A stretch of DNA of 37,655 nucleotides from Candidatus Bipolaricaulota bacterium (lineage in GTDB: Bacteria > Bipolaricaulota > Bipolaricaulia > Bipolaricaulales > Bipolaricaulaceae), in assembly GCA_014360945.1 (NCBI GenBank), contig JACIWM010000002.1:1-37655 (forward strand), written 5' to 3'. Position numbers and translations under genes: made by a program. Shown here piece by piece: positions 1 through 8,833 of the stretch; the stretch's first letter is position 1; each line of letters starts with the position of its first letter. Under the pieces are notes generated by a model, which saw only the letters and a list, made by a program, of their open reading frames with translations, did no database searches and was not told where the DNA came from.

Positions 1-89
1 TGGCGGAGGGAGGGGGATTCGAACCCCCGGAGGCTCGTCGCCTCACCGGTTTTCAAGACCGGCGGTTTCGGCCGCTCACCCATCCCTCC
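1..89 (-). tRNA. tRNA-Ser(UGA)
   Basis: Reading the minus strand gives a class II tRNA. The acceptor strand GGAGGGA pairs with TCCCTCC, the discriminator is G, and CCA is encoded (plus-strand bases 1-3). The anticodon arm is CCGGT-CTTGAAA-ACCGG, so the anticodon is TGA, which reads UCA. A long variable arm (GAGGC-GACGA-GCCTC) and a TTCGAAT T-loop confirm serine. It is divergent from the deacetylase gene that follows. Confidence 0.96.
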
Positions 90-134
90 GAGAAAATTTT
101 GGGTGGCCCTCCGCCTCGCCGCAAGCGCGGGATA

Positions 135-140
135 TATAAT
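135..140 (+). promoter_or_regulatory. Candidate -10 box (TATAAT) for the PIG-L deacetylase gene
   Basis: A perfect TATAAT lies in an AT-rich island of an otherwise GC-rich spacer. The predicted transcription start is near 147 and the ATG is at 158, giving a leader of about 11 bases. I see no convincing -35 box at 17 bp, so this is a tentative call. Confidence 0.4.
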
Positions 141-157
141 GAACCTATGGTCGGGGG

Positions 158-1120
158 ATGAGGAAGCGTTTTGGGCGGCTGATCCTGATGGTCGCGGCTA
201 TTCCCGCGCTCATCGGGTTCATCCCCGGTGTACCTCATCCCGGTATCCAGCTTTTCATGTGGTGGGTGCCCCTGCCTCCCCGCGTGGACGTTCCTGAGCC
301 GAAAGAGGGGGTGGAGCGCGTCCTCGTCCTTGCTCCTCATCCGGACGACGAAGTTTTGGGTGCGGGCGGAGCCATTGTGGACTTCCTCAGCCAAGGCCAT
401 CAGGTACTTGTGGTTTTCCTCACCGCCGGGGATGCCAACACCGCGGCCAAGAGATTCCTCACCTGGAATCCTCTGAACAAGGCCGAGGACTTCCGAGCCT
501 TGGGTTACCGCCGTATGAAGGAGGCCGGACAGGCCATGCATATTCTCGGCGTTCCCTGGGATCACCTCCTGTTCTTGGGCTATCCCGACCGCGGTCTCTA
601 TGCCCTTTACACCACCTACCGAGAGAAGATTTTCACAAGCCCATTTACAAAAATGGATCACCCGTTTTACACGAACAGCTTCAACCCCGAGGCCCGCTAC
701 ACCGGTGCCGATCTTCTCCGGGATCTGTGCACCATCCTTGAGCGCTATCAGCCCACCATCGTTTACTGTCCGCACCCGGAGGACGCACACTCCGACCACC
801 GGGCCACCGCGTATTTTTTGGCGGAGGCATTGGCGCAGGTCTCTTTGGCCCCGGAGGTCCGTTATTACTTGGTGCACGGCCATCGCTGGCCTCATCCCCT
901 TCGGCTTGTTTTGGATGCGGAGCTTCCCAGCCCGGCGGATTTTTTGGCCGAATGGGATTGGTGTTCTCTTCCTTTGAGCGAGGAGGCGGTGGCGAAGAAG
1001 CTCGCGGCCATCCGGGCCTACAGCTCCCAGCGCCTCACCAACGGCCGATTCCTGGCAGCCTTTGTGCGCAAAAACGAGGTCTACACCTATCAAGCTATGG
1101 AACTCGTTCTAGACAAGTGA
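158..1120 (+). CDS. PIG-L/LmbE family N-acetylglucosaminyl deacetylase, membrane-anchored or secreted
   Basis: A 320-residue protein of the PIG-L/LmbE zinc deacetylase family, which removes N-acetyl groups from GlcNAc-type amino sugars. The metal-binding motif HPDDE is at residues 61-65, and the second conserved motif HSDH is at 211-214, inside HPEDAHSDH. A hydrophobic segment at about residues 7-24 follows MRKR, suggesting a signal anchor, so the catalytic domain may act outside the cytoplasm. The ATG at 158 is preceded by a run of G (152-156) and a TATAAT. The gene converges on the flippase-like/methyltransferase fusion and the two 3' ends overlap by 26 bp. The substrate is unknown. The family also includes BshB and MshB, but nothing nearby suggests bacillithiol or mycothiol synthesis. 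A link to lipid-linked amino sugars is inferred only from the neighbour. Confidence 0.88.
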   Translation: MRKRFGRLILMVAAIPALIGFIPGVPHPGIQLFMWWVPLPPRVDVPEPKEGVERVLVLAPHPDDEVLGAGGAIVDFLSQGHQVLVVFLTAGDANTAAKRFLTWNPLNKAEDFRALGYRRMKEAGQAMHILGVPWDHLLFLGYPDRGLYALYTTYREKIFTSPFTKMDHPFYTNSFNPEARYTGADLLRDLCTILERYQPTIVYCPHPEDAHSDHRATAYFLAEALAQVSLAPEVRYYLVHGHRWPHPLRLVLDAELPSPADFLAEWDWCSLPLSEEAVAKKLAAIRAYSSQRLTNGRFLAAFVRKNEVYTYQAMELVLDK

Positions 1121-2720
1121 TGGCATAAGGCCGGAAAGCATGGGGCTCCACATGCTCTGCCACCTTTTTAAATTGAGGGTGGGAAAGGAAGGGGCGATGG
1201 AAGAGGCGGGCGGCGGGCCAGGCGCTCACCAGCACCAGGTGCCCACCGGGCTCGATCTTTTCGGCCAGCATTTGAGCCAGCCTTTTCATGCGTTGATAGC
1301 CCAGGTAATAAATGACCTCTGAGCAGAAGACGAGGTCGAATTTTCCCGGGGGTAAGGACTGGCCGATATCAAGTTGGTGGTATTCCACGGGAAGGCCCCG
1401 GCTTTTTTCCCGGGCGCGGGCCAGGGCCCGGCTGGAAATATCCACGCCCACGGCCTCCTTGGCCACGCCTTCTTCTACTAATTTGCGGCTAAAAAGACCT
1501 TCCGCGCAGCCCAAGTCCAATGCCCGCCGATACGGTGGCTCCCCGCCCGCTTTTTTGCGCGGCAAAATGGCAAGTTTTAGGTCGTATTTGCGCACTTCAT
1601 ACGGGCTTTTCGCGTAGTCCCAGGGGTCCTCTCGGCGGAAGCGAAGGTCGAAAAAGCGCTGCAGGACCCTGGGTCGAAGGAGGATTCCGTATACTAGAAG
1701 ATTCCCGACCTCTGCCAGGCCCCGGACGAAACCCAGAGCGTGCTTCGCCTTTTTTCCCGCGCCATACCAAGTCAAAACGGCGAAGCCCAAGCCCACGAGG
1801 GTGAGCTCGATGAACCTATAGGTGAGGGAAAAAGCGAGGGAAGCGGCTGGGGGCACTCCCAAAAGCCCGAGGATTCCGACTCTTCCGCTCTCCGCCGTGC
1901 CCACTCCCGCGGGGGTCAGCCACAAAAAGAGGGAGAGGAAGGCGTTGAGATTGAAATAAACGCCCATCTCTCGCCAGGAAAACCACCTCCCTTGGGCGAG
2001 CCCGAAGTAGAAAAACGGCCGGAAATAGTGGCAAAGGAAGCTCAAAAACTGGAAGAAAAACGCGGCGAAGAGGGCATGAAAATTGCGGCGGAAAAGAGAG
2101 CTCATGGACTCTTCCATTCCCCGAATTTTTTGCGCTAGCCTTAGAAGGGGTGGGAAAGGCCGGCCTAAAAAGGTCACGATTCGGCTGAGCCAGCCCCAGC
2201 CCAGGGCGAAGCTTACGGCGCCGAGGAAGATGGCGAGGCCCAGGATCACTAGTCCCAAAAGGGCCCAGAGGCGGGCTCGGTCGGAAAGGTAAGGGAGGAC
2301 GAGGCCTGCGCCGGCCACGGCGAAGCCCAAAAGCACAATTCCCGCGATGACTCGGTCCCAAACCAAAGTCCCGGCCACAGTGGTTGGATCATGGCCGGTG
2401 CGGCGCACGACGATCCAGCCCCGCACGGGCTCTCCCCCAAGATAGGCCACGGGAGTGATGTAGGACACGGCATATCCGGCCAAAGCTGCGGCCCAGGTTG
2501 TGCGGGAAGAAACGGGGACCCCCGCGCCCCGTAGCAAAAACCACCAGCTTCCCGCCCAGAACGTGAGGCCAAGGATCTCCAGCCCAAACAGGAAAAACAG
2601 GGCCCAAAGGGGCAAACTTTGCGCAGCGGCCCAGATCTCTCGCGGCCCACTTACCGCCACAAGGAACGAAAAAGCGCCGAGCCCCAAAAGCAAAAGAACG
2701 AAGATGAAAAGCCGGCGCAT
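1095..2720 (-). CDS. Fusion protein: UPF0104/LPG-synthase-type transmembrane domain plus NodS-like SAM methyltransferase
   Basis: 541 residues with two parts. Residues 1 to about 330 are strongly hydrophobic, with many membrane helices. They resemble the flippase-like UPF0104/YbhN family, the same fold as the membrane part of lysylphosphatidylglycerol synthase. From about 355 there is a soluble class I methyltransferase. It has the entry motif [15 protein letters not shown] typical of NodS-like enzymes, the SAM-binding loop DLGCAEG (about 402-408), GVDIS, and [13 protein letters not shown]. NodS N-methylates deacetylated glucosamine in Nod factor synthesis, so the adjacent PIG-L deacetylase makes a suggestive pair. 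Both domains lie in one uninterrupted frame. The start is ATG 2720, nine bases downstream of a candidate -10 box. The substrate is not known. Domain identity is fairly sure; the joint pathway is inference. Confidence 0.82.
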   Translation of the reverse strand: MRRLFIFVLLLLGLGAFSFLVAVSGPREIWAAAQSLPLWALFFLFGLEILGLTFWAGSWWFLLRGAGVPVSSRTTWAAALAGYAVSYITPVAYLGGEPVRGWIVVRRTGHDPTTVAGTLVWDRVIAGIVLLGFAVAGAGLVLPYLSDRARLWALLGLVILGLAIFLGAVSFALGWGWLSRIVTFLGRPFPPLLRLAQKIRGMEESMSSLFRRNFHALFAAFFFQFLSFLCHYFRPFFYFGLAQGRWFSWREMGVYFNLNAFLSLFLWLTPAGVGTAESGRVGILGLLGVPPAASLAFSLTYRFIELTLVGLGFAVLTWYGAGKKAKHALGFVRGLAEVGNLLVYGILLRPRVLQRFFDLRFRREDPWDYAKSPYEVRKYDLKLAILPRKKAGGEPPYRRALDLGCAEGLFSRKLVEEGVAKEAVGVDISSRALARAREKSRGLPVEYHQLDIGQSLPPGKFDLVFCSEVIYYLGYQRMKRLAQMLAEKIEPGGHLVLVSAWPAARLFHRPFLSHPQFKKVAEHVEPHAFRPYAITCLERVP

Positions 2721-2729
2721 GGTGCTGAG

Positions 2730-2758
2730 AGTCTACGGAAAGGGAGAGGAACAAGCAA
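2730..2758 (-). promoter_or_regulatory. Promoter of the flippase-like/methyltransferase fusion gene
   Basis: On the minus strand, TTGCTT (2758-2753) is separated by 17 bp from TAGACT (2735-2730). The start codon at 2720 begins 10 bases after the -10 box, so the predicted transcript would have only about two to three bases of leader. It lies back to back with the gyrA promoter. Confidence 0.42.
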
Positions 2759-2760
2759 AG

Positions 2761-2789
2761 TTGAGAAAGCCCTGATTAGCTCGTACCAT
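2761..2789 (+). promoter_or_regulatory. Promoter of the gyrA-tyrS-HIT operon
   Basis: TTGAGA (2761-2766), a 17-bp spacer, then TACCAT (2784-2789). The gyrA ATG at 2799 follows nine bases after the -10 box, with no Shine-Dalgarno sequence between them, so a leaderless or near-leaderless mRNA is predicted. Confidence 0.5.
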
Positions 2790-2798
2790 TTGCGTGTT

Positions 2799-5192
2799 AT
2801 GCCGGAGCGGATCGAGGTGGCCTTCATCGAAGAAGAGATGGAGCAGTCGTACATCGACTACGCCATCTCTGTGATCCGGGGTCGGGCCATTCCCGATGTG
2901 CGGGATGGCCTAAAACCCGTGCAGCGCCGCATCCTTTACGGAATGCGCGAGCTTGGCCTTACTCCCAACCGTCCCCATCGCAAGTCTGCCCGCATCGTGG
3001 GTGAGGTCCTGGGTAAATACCATCCCCACGGGGACATGGCCGTGTATGAAGCCATGGTGGGGCTGGCCCAACCCTTCACCACTCGCTACCCCCTCGTGGA
3101 TGGGCAGGGCAACTTCGGCTCTGTAGATGGGGATGAGCCCGCGGCCATGCGGTACACGGAAGCACGCCTTGCCCCCATCGCCATGGAGTTCCTAGAGGAG
3201 CTGGATGAGGAGACCGTCGACTTCCTTCCAAACTTCGATGGCTCGCTCCAGGAACCCGAGGTTCTCCCTGTGCGCTTTCCTAATGTACTTGCTAACGGAG
3301 CCTGGGGTATTTCCGTGGGGATGACCACCCAGATTCCTCCGCACAACCTGCGGGAGCTCATCCAGGCCACCCTGTACGTTTTGGATCACCCTGAGGCTAC
3401 GGTGGATGAACTGCTTCAATTCCTTCCCGGTCCGGACTTTCCCACCGGCGGGATCATCGTTGGTAAAGAGGGGATCCGCGAGGCCTACGCTACCGGGGAG
3501 GGAAGGTTCATTTTGCGCGGCCGGGCCTTCATCGAGGACGGGAAAATCGTGATCACCGAGATCCCCTACCAGGTACGAAAAAGCGCGATCATCGAGGCCA
3601 TCGCCGAGAAGGTCAAAGCGGGCGATATCGAGGGAATCAGCGATCTCCGCGATGAATCGGACCGGGAGGGGCTGCGAGTGGTAGTGGAGCTGAAGAAGGG
3701 TGCGGATCCGGAGCGTGTTCTGGCCCAGCTTTATAAACTCACCCCTCTTGAGCGCACGTTTTCCTGCCACTTTTTGGTCGTCGATGGCGGGAATCCCCGT
3801 ACCCTTTCCTTGCCCCAGATCCTTCAGGCCTTTTTGGCATTCCGGCGGGAGACGGTGCGGCGCCGGACGCAGTTCCGCCTGCGCCAAGCTCAAGAACGGG
3901 CCCACATCCTCGAAGGTTTCCAAAAGGCTTTGGCCCGGCTCTCCGAGGTGATCGAGATCGTACGGGGTGCGGCGGAGCCGGCCCAGGCCGAGGCCCTGTT
4001 GGCCGCGGAGATCGGCCTTACCCAAAAGCAGGCGGAAGCTGTGTTGCGCATGCGCCTCGCCCAGCTCACGAAGCTTGAGCGACAAAAAATCGACGAGGAA
4101 CTGGCGGAGTTGCGCCGAAAGATCCAAGAGTATGAGGCGATCCTTGCCGATCCCAAAAAGCTCAATGACGTCATCCGCGAGGAACTCCGGAACGTGGCTG
4201 AACGCTACGGAGATCCTCGCCGCACCGCCATCCTCGAACGGGACGAGTTCGCCTTCGCTTTTTCCGCAGAGGTGCCGGCGGTGGATGTGATCCTTTGTGT
4301 GACGAGTAAAGGCTATGTGAATGTGACGGAACGGGAGGCGTTTCGGACCCAGGGCCGGGGTGGAAAAGGCGTGATTGGCATCCGTCCTAAAGAGGGAGAT
4401 TTTCTGCGTCAGATCGTACCTGCCAGCACTCGCGAGGACCTCTTGGTGTTCACCGACCGGGGCCGGGTGTTCAAGTTGCCGTTGGCCCGCCTGGACGTGG
4501 GAGATCGGGATTCCCCGGGAAAGAACCTGCGCCAGTTCCTGGACATAGAGCTGGACGAGGAGGTGCGGGCGGTGTGCCCCGTGGCCGACTACTCCCAGGG
4601 CTATGCCCTTCTGGCCACGCGGATGGGCCTGGTCAATCGAAATTCCCTCTCTGATTACGCCAATGCCCGAGCATCGGGAATCATCGCCCATGATGCGGAG
4701 GAAGGAGACCGCCTGGTGGACGTGACCATCACCCACGGTGGAGGGGAAGTGATCCTGGCTAGCTCCCAGGGGCAGCTCATTCGCTTTTCAGAGGAGGAGA
4801 TCCGCGTCACTCGCCGGCCCTCCAAAGGAGTGATCGGGATTAGGCTCAATCCCGGGGATCGGGTAGTGACCATGGTCTGGCTTCCGCCCGGGGTGACGGG
4901 AAAGAAGCTGCTTTTGGTGACGAGCCAGGGTTACGGGAAGCGTGTGGAGCTCGCGGATATTCCGGTTCAGGGGCGGGGAGGAAAAGGGGTGATCGGGATC
5001 AAGTTGGACGGGGAGGAATTGGTGGCCGCGGTCCTTGTGGGTGAGGAGGACGAGGTGGCCTTGTCCACGGCCCTGGGCAAGGTCATCCGATTTGCCGCCG
5101 CCCAAGTGAGCACCTTCTCCCGCTATGCGCGGGGGGTGAAACTTATTCAAGTCGATCCCGGCGACCGCGTGGTTTCCGCGGTGGTGGTGTGA
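2799..5192 (+). CDS. gyrA: DNA gyrase subunit A
   Basis: 797 residues from ATG 2799. The breakage-reunion subunit of type IIA topoisomerase, which cuts and rejoins DNA and, with GyrB, introduces negative supercoils. The N-terminal winged-helix/tower region includes [12 protein letters not shown] (quinolone-binding region, about 73-84) and RYTE with catalytic Tyr119. The C-terminal beta-pinwheel holds two GyrA-box-like motifs, QGRGGKG at 518-524 and 724-730, which argue for GyrA over ParC. An upstream in-frame extension to 2619 lacks family similarity and runs across the promoter, so ATG 2799, which gives [18 protein letters not shown], is preferred. Met80 occupies the position of E. coli Ser83. 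gyrB is not in the window. The stop codon directly abuts the tyrS ATG. Confidence 0.96.
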   Translation: MPERIEVAFIEEEMEQSYIDYAISVIRGRAIPDVRDGLKPVQRRILYGMRELGLTPNRPHRKSARIVGEVLGKYHPHGDMAVYEAMVGLAQPFTTRYPLVDGQGNFGSVDGDEPAAMRYTEARLAPIAMEFLEELDEETVDFLPNFDGSLQEPEVLPVRFPNVLANGAWGISVGMTTQIPPHNLRELIQATLYVLDHPEATVDELLQFLPGPDFPTGGIIVGKEGIREAYATGEGRFILRGRAFIEDGKIVITEIPYQVRKSAIIEAIAEKVKAGDIEGISDLRDESDREGLRVVVELKKGADPERVLAQLYKLTPLERTFSCHFLVVDGGNPRTLSLPQILQAFLAFRRETVRRRTQFRLRQAQERAHILEGFQKALARLSEVIEIVRGAAEPAQAEALLAAEIGLTQKQAEAVLRMRLAQLTKLERQKIDEELAELRRKIQEYEAILADPKKLNDVIREELRNVAERYGDPRRTAILERDEFAFAFSAEVPAVDVILCVTSKGYVNVTEREAFRTQGRGGKGVIGIRPKEGDFLRQIVPASTREDLLVFTDRGRVFKLPLARLDVGDRDSPGKNLRQFLDIELDEEVRAVCPVADYSQGYALLATRMGLVNRNSLSDYANARASGIIAHDAEEGDRLVDVTITHGGGEVILASSQGQLIRFSEEEIRVTRRPSKGVIGIRLNPGDRVVTMVWLPPGVTGKKLLLVTSQGYGKRVELADIPVQGRGGKGVIGIKLDGEELVAAVLVGEEDEVALSTALGKVIRFAAAQVSTFSRYARGVKLIQVDPGDRVVSAVVV

Positions 5193-6395
5193 ATGGATAT
5201 TGCCCAGGAAGTGGAGCGACAGCTCAGGATCATTGAGAAAAACGCGGAGACCCTCCTTCCCCGGGAGGAGTTGGCCCGAAAAATCGCGCGCTCGTTGGAG
5301 ACAGGAAAGCCCTTGCGGGTGAAGCTCGGGATTGATCCATCTGCGCCGGAGCTCACCCTGGGCCATGCCGTGGTCCTGCGGAAACTCCGGCAGTTCCAGG
5401 ATCTTGGGCACTTGGCGGTCCTGGTGGTGGGCGATTTCACCGCCCGCATCGGCGATCCCTCCGGCCGCTCCAAGGCCCGGGAGCCTCTCTCCCCGGAGAC
5501 CATCGCCGAGAACATGAAAACCTATCGGGAACAAGCCTTCCGCATCCTCGACCCGGCTCGCACCGAGGTGCGCTATAACTCCGAATGGCTGGGCAACCTC
5601 ACCTTCGCCGAGATCCTCGTTCTCACCTCCCACTACACCGTGGCGCGGATGCTGGAGCGCGAGGATTTTGCCCGTCGATTTCGGGAGGGATCGCCCATCT
5701 CCATCATGGAGTTCCTCTATCCTTTGGCCCAGGCTTACGACTCCGTGGCGGTGAAGGCTGACGTGGAGCTGGGTGGTTCCGATCAGCGCTTCAATCTCCT
5801 CGTGGGCCGGGATATCCAGGAGGCCTACGGGCAAGAGCCCCAGGTGATCCTCACCATGCCCCTTCTCATCGGGACGGATGGAGTACGAAAAATGTCCAAG
5901 TCCTGGGGAAACTACATCGGGATCACCGAGCCCCCAGAGGAGCAGTTCGGAAAAATCATGGCCATCCCCGATGAGATCATGCCCCAATACTTCCGGCTTC
6001 TTACAGACATCGAATGGGAGGACGTGGCCCATCTGCACCCCAAGGAGGCCAAGAAAAAGCTGGCCTGGACCATTGTGGCTCAGTTCTATGGAGTGGAGGA
6101 GGCGGATCGGGCCCAGGCCCATTTCGAGCGGGTGTTCGAGGAGGAGCGGCCGCCGGAGACCATGCCGGAGGTGGCGGTAGGGTCCCTTTTGGATCAGGAG
6201 GGCAAGGCCGCGGTGGTGGAGCTCTTGGTGGCCTCCGGTCTGGTCTCCTCCAAATCCGAGGCGCGCAGGCTTCTTGGGCAAGGTGGGGTGTGGCTGGACG
6301 GGGAGAAAGTCCCGGCGGATCGGGAGCGGGTGGAGGTGCGGCCGGGCATGATCCTGCGGGTAGGCCGGCGCCGCTTCGCCCGCCTCGTCCTATGA
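5193..6395 (+). CDS. tyrS: Tyrosyl-tRNA synthetase (type 2)
   Basis: 400 residues. This class I aminoacyl-tRNA synthetase charges tRNA-Tyr in the cytoplasm. The HIGH-like motif LTLGHA is at residues 54-59 and KMSKS at 233-237. The KMSKS form, followed by WGNYIGI, marks the TyrS2/TyrZ type and not the E. coli type, which has KFGKT. A C-terminal S4 RNA-binding domain covers about 335-400 (VSSKSEARRLL). The ATG follows the gyrA stop without a gap, and the TGA overlaps the ATG of the HIT gene (ATGA), so translation is probably coupled along the operon. Confidence 0.96.
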   Translation: MDIAQEVERQLRIIEKNAETLLPREELARKIARSLETGKPLRVKLGIDPSAPELTLGHAVVLRKLRQFQDLGHLAVLVVGDFTARIGDPSGRSKAREPLSPETIAENMKTYREQAFRILDPARTEVRYNSEWLGNLTFAEILVLTSHYTVARMLEREDFARRFREGSPISIMEFLYPLAQAYDSVAVKADVELGGSDQRFNLLVGRDIQEAYGQEPQVILTMPLLIGTDGVRKMSKSWGNYIGITEPPEEQFGKIMAIPDEIMPQYFRLLTDIEWEDVAHLHPKEAKKKLAWTIVAQFYGVEEADRAQAHFERVFEEERPPETMPEVAVGSLLDQEGKAAVVELLVASGLVSSKSEARRLLGQGGVWLDGEKVPADRERVEVRPGMILRVGRRRFARLVL

Positions 6396-6817
6396 ATTGC
6401 CCGTTTTGCCGCATTGCCCGCGGGGAACTCGCCGCACACCTTCTTTTCGCGGACGATGAGGTTTTGGCCTTTTTGGATGCGGCTCCCATGGCGCCCGGCC
6501 ACACCTTGGTCGTGCCCAAAACCCATGTGGAACGGTTCACCGAGCTTTCCGAAGAGCAGGCTAGCCGCCTTTTTGCTGTGGCCGTGCGAATCAGCCGGGC
6601 TCTCCAGGAGATCCTGGGCGCATCAGGGTTCACCGTAGGAATAAACGATGGCCGTGTGGCCGGCCAGGGTGTCCCTCATGTGCACATCCACATCGTCCCC
6701 CGCTTTCCCGGGGACGGCGGAAAATCCCTGCACGCCCTTTTGCCATACCGCCCGCTTCGTCCTGATCCAGACCTAGCTGCTCAGGTGCGGGCTCGCCTCA
6801 GTCTTCAAGAAAGCTGA
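6392..6817 (+). CDS. HIT family nucleotide hydrolase/transferase
   Basis: 141 residues of the histidine-triad superfamily (Hint/HinT branch), enzymes that hydrolyse nucleoside phosphoramidates and related nucleotides. The catalytic triad is H96-V-H98-I-H100 (HVHIHIVPR). A CxxC pair (C4, C7) near the N terminus is typical of bacterial HinT proteins. The length matches the family. The start ATG overlaps the tyrS stop (ATGA), and the 3' end overlaps the convergent lipoprotein gene by 20 bp. The natural substrate is unknown. Pairing with an aminoacyl-tRNA synthetase fits the known ability of Hint proteins to hydrolyse aminoacyl-adenylates, but that is inference. Confidence 0.93.
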   Translation: MNCPFCRIARGELAAHLLFADDEVLAFLDAAPMAPGHTLVVPKTHVERFTELSEEQASRLFAVAVRISRALQEILGASGFTVGINDGRVAGQGVPHVHIHIVPRFPGDGGKSLHALLPYRPLRPDPDLAAQVRARLSLQES

Positions 6818-8699
6818 GGTCCGCCGGACAAACCGGGCCCTTGTAGTTTCCGGAAAACTTGTTGCCGTGCCCCATCACTTGCCCTCGGAATCCCCAGCCG
6901 GACCCGATACAGGTCCGTATCCCCAGCGCTACTCCGAAACCTTTGTTTGCGGAAAACTTATTCTCAAAAAGCTCGGCGCGGGCGAAATCCTGGAGCAAAA
7001 CCCCGCCGAGCCAGCCATTTTCCGCCACCTCGCTCCTTTGAAGGAAAAGGTAGCTTTGCCCGCCTGCGCCAATCCCGCACATTTCGTTTTGGGAGACCGT
7101 GACTTCCACTAATTCGGCCGTGCTTTCGTCCCAAAGCCAAATTCCTCCTTGAGGATGGCGTAGGATCTGAACGTTTTTGGCCGCAAGATGTGCATCCTGC
7201 CAAAGCTTTATCCCGGCTGTGTTCTCCTCGATGATGCAGCGGGTAAGCTCGGCCTCCGCGCCGGCCCCAAGGGTCAACCCCTCCGATCCACCGGTGATCC
7301 TCCCCCCAACAAGGCGAAGCTTCGCTCCAGCCACCAGCGAAAGAACGGGAGCGTTGGACGAAACACCTCTGAGCGTCACCTCGTCCTGAGCCCGGATTTC
7401 TAAGGGCTTATCCACGGTGAGCCCGGCCACATAGCTTCCCGCCAAAATTTCCAAGATCCCGCCCGGAAGGACGGCATCCACGGCCGTCTGAAGATCGGGA
7501 AAGTCCGGACTAGGAAAACGCAAAAAGTCCAGACCGGGAGTGGCTCGTTTCCTTCGCAACTCCGGTTGGACGTTTCCCAAAAGATCCACACCGTTTTCCC
7601 AAAACTCGTTGTCTCCTCCGAGCACGGGAAACCGGGAGAACCCGGAGACACCCGGTCCGAGGAAGCCTTGGATCGTGCATTCCCGAAGTTCGACCATGGC
7701 CGAATCGGAGGAGGAAAGGGCTGCACCCTGTCCCCGGAAGAAATGCGTTTTTTCCGCAACCACCGTGGAATCGCCGCGGGCACTGATTCCGTTCCAGCGG
7801 TTTTCGTTGAAATGGCAGCCCTGGAGCCGCACTGTTCCCCCACGAACAGAAAGGCCGTCCCAATTCCCTTGGAATACAGTGCCATAGGCTATGAACGTGG
7901 CGTTTCCCAAGACCTCCGCCCCGACATCCTGGTTTTTTATGAGGCTTGAGCCGAGGAGGAGGGCGGTGGCCTCGTCCTGGACGCGCATCCCTGGACCCTT
8001 GGTTTCTCGGATCTCCGTGGCCCAAAATTTCAAGCGTGCGCTGTCGCGGATCCAAAGGGTTGGTCCGGGATTTTCGGCAAAAACGGAGTTTTCCGCTTCA
8101 AGGACGCTTTTCTCCGCCACCCAGGCGCCGCCCATTCCGTTTTGCTGTATTGCGCTTTGTATCAACATCGCTTTCGCTTCGCCCAAAAGTTCCAGTCCAT
8201 AGCGCGCGTTTTCCGTAATCTCCGCGTTTTCCAAGATCAGAGTAGCTTGGTCTTTGGCGAACACCCCGGATGCCGCGTTTTGCACAATCCTTATGCTTCG
8301 CGCGGTCAGCGTGGCCTTTTCCGCGAGGAAGATCCCGGCGGAGGACAGATCTCGGTGCACATATCCTCCGCGACCGCCGCGGATGGTCAGGTTCTCCACG
8401 GTGATTTCTGCTTCCTTTCCGGCCCAAAGGACCGGCGGTCCGGCCACGCCGGCCTGAAGCACCGTGCGTTCCTTTCCCTCCCCCCGCAAGGTCACGGGCT
8501 TTTCCACCCGCACGTTCTCCGTCCAAATTCCCTTAGGGATGAGGATGATGCTATTGGGCAGGGCTGCATCCAGCACAGCCTGGATGGACTGGCCGGGTTT
8601 CACAGCGATGATGTTCTGGCCGGGTGGGGAGCGGGGGCTGCAGCCAAGAAGTCCCAGAACGGGAAGCAATATCCCCAAAAATGCCAATCTCTTTCGCAT
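6798..8699 (-). CDS. Right-handed parallel beta-helix lipoprotein
   Basis: 633 residues from ATG 8699. The N terminus MRKRLAFLGILLPVLGLLGC is a lipoprotein signal with lipobox LLGC, so the mature protein should start at Cys20 and be lipid-anchored. The remainder is short repeats of the pectin-lyase/NosD type (for example AEITENARYGLELL, ENSVFAENPGPTLWI), expected to form a parallel beta-helix. The entry module QAVLDAALPNSIILIPKG recurs in the second half as TAVDAVLPGGILEILAG, so the protein looks like two related helices in tandem. No catalytic motif is evident. Extracytoplasmic carbohydrate binding or a surface structural role is possible. An in-frame ATG at 8711 and a longer extension to 8795 are alternative starts, but only 8699 or 8711 keeps the signal peptide near the N terminus. 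Confidence 0.82.
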   Translation of the reverse strand: MRKRLAFLGILLPVLGLLGCSPRSPPGQNIIAVKPGQSIQAVLDAALPNSIILIPKGIWTENVRVEKPVTLRGEGKERTVLQAGVAGPPVLWAGKEAEITVENLTIRGGRGGYVHRDLSSAGIFLAEKATLTARSIRIVQNAASGVFAKDQATLILENAEITENARYGLELLGEAKAMLIQSAIQQNGMGGAWVAEKSVLEAENSVFAENPGPTLWIRDSARLKFWATEIRETKGPGMRVQDEATALLLGSSLIKNQDVGAEVLGNATFIAYGTVFQGNWDGLSVRGGTVRLQGCHFNENRWNGISARGDSTVVAEKTHFFRGQGAALSSSDSAMVELRECTIQGFLGPGVSGFSRFPVLGGDNEFWENGVDLLGNVQPELRRKRATPGLDFLRFPSPDFPDLQTAVDAVLPGGILEILAGSYVAGLTVDKPLEIRAQDEVTLRGVSSNAPVLSLVAGAKLRLVGGRITGGSEGLTLGAGAEAELTRCIIEENTAGIKLWQDAHLAAKNVQILRHPQGGIWLWDESTAELVEVTVSQNEMCGIGAGGQSYLFLQRSEVAENGWLGGVLLQDFARAELFENKFSANKGFGVALGIRTCIGSGWGFRGQVMGHGNKFSGNYKGPVCPADLSFLED

Positions 8700-8710
8700 G
8701 GCCTCGGCCA

Positions 8711-8716
8711 TTGTAC
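8711..8716 (-). promoter_or_regulatory. Candidate -10 box (TACAAT) for the beta-helix lipoprotein gene
   Basis: TACAAT on the minus strand ends 11 bases before the ATG at 8699. The predicted transcription start lies near 8704, giving a leader of about five bases. The best -35 (TTGTCC) sits at a long 19-bp spacing, so the call is weak. Confidence 0.28.
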
Positions 8717-8733
8717 AAAACAGAGGAAAAAGG

Positions 8734-8761
8734 TGGACAAGAACCGACCAATGCGTATAAT
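8734..8761 (+). promoter_or_regulatory. Promoter upstream of the 8768-8833 hairpin
   Basis: TGGACA (8734-8739), a 16-bp spacer, then a perfect TATAAT (8756-8761). The predicted start, seven bases beyond the -10 box, is base 8768, exactly the first base of the perfect stem that follows. This is the best promoter by consensus in the window. Confidence 0.55.
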
Positions 8762-8767
8762 TTTTGT

Positions 8768-8833
8768 GAGCCCTTCCGCCTGAGACCCACCCCATTCCAC
8801 CTCACGCCTCACCTCCCCCGGGCGGAAGGGCTC
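8768..8833 (+). ncRNA. Candidate small RNA or structured leader with a perfect 13-bp stem
   Basis: GAGCCCTTCCGCC (8768-8780) and GGCGGAAGGGCTC (8821-8833) form a perfect 13-bp stem. It extends inward by a U-G and a G-C pair. The enclosed loop of about 40 bases is C-rich and contains CCTCACGCCTCACCTCC, which resembles the anti-Shine-Dalgarno end of 16S rRNA. The stem starts at the predicted start of a strong promoter and is followed by CCCTAATTTTG, a weak U-rich tail. It matches no RNA family I recognise: I looked for the conserved elements of the SRP, 6S and NAD riboswitch classes. It could be an independent small RNA, a leader of nadE, or a DNA-level element. Confidence 0.42.

Noticed and set aside
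53-1093. Long minus-strand frame opposite the PIG-L deacetylase
   Set aside because: It overlaps tRNA-Ser and mirrors a gene with clear metal motifs. Its translation resembles no family I know. It is a shadow caused by GC-rich codon use.
158-1120. BshB or MshB thiol-biosynthesis deacetylase
   Set aside because: The N-terminal hydrophobic segment and the methyltransferase-fusion neighbour do not fit a cytosolic thiol pathway, and no partner gene is present.
3192-6281. Two long minus-strand frames opposite gyrA and tyrS
   Set aside because: Histidine- and glycine-rich translations without domains, lying wholly opposite recognised genes.
8551-8812. Small minus-strand frames over the hairpin, with GGGAGGTGAGG upstream of a GTG
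   Set aside because: The Shine-Dalgarno-like string is just the complement of the C-rich loop. The peptides run out of frame through the lipoprotein signal sequence and look random.
8768-8833. SRP RNA, 6S RNA or NAD riboswitch for the hairpin
   Set aside because: The conserved SRP apical loop, the 6S central bubble and the known NAD riboswitch motifs are not recognisable in either strand.
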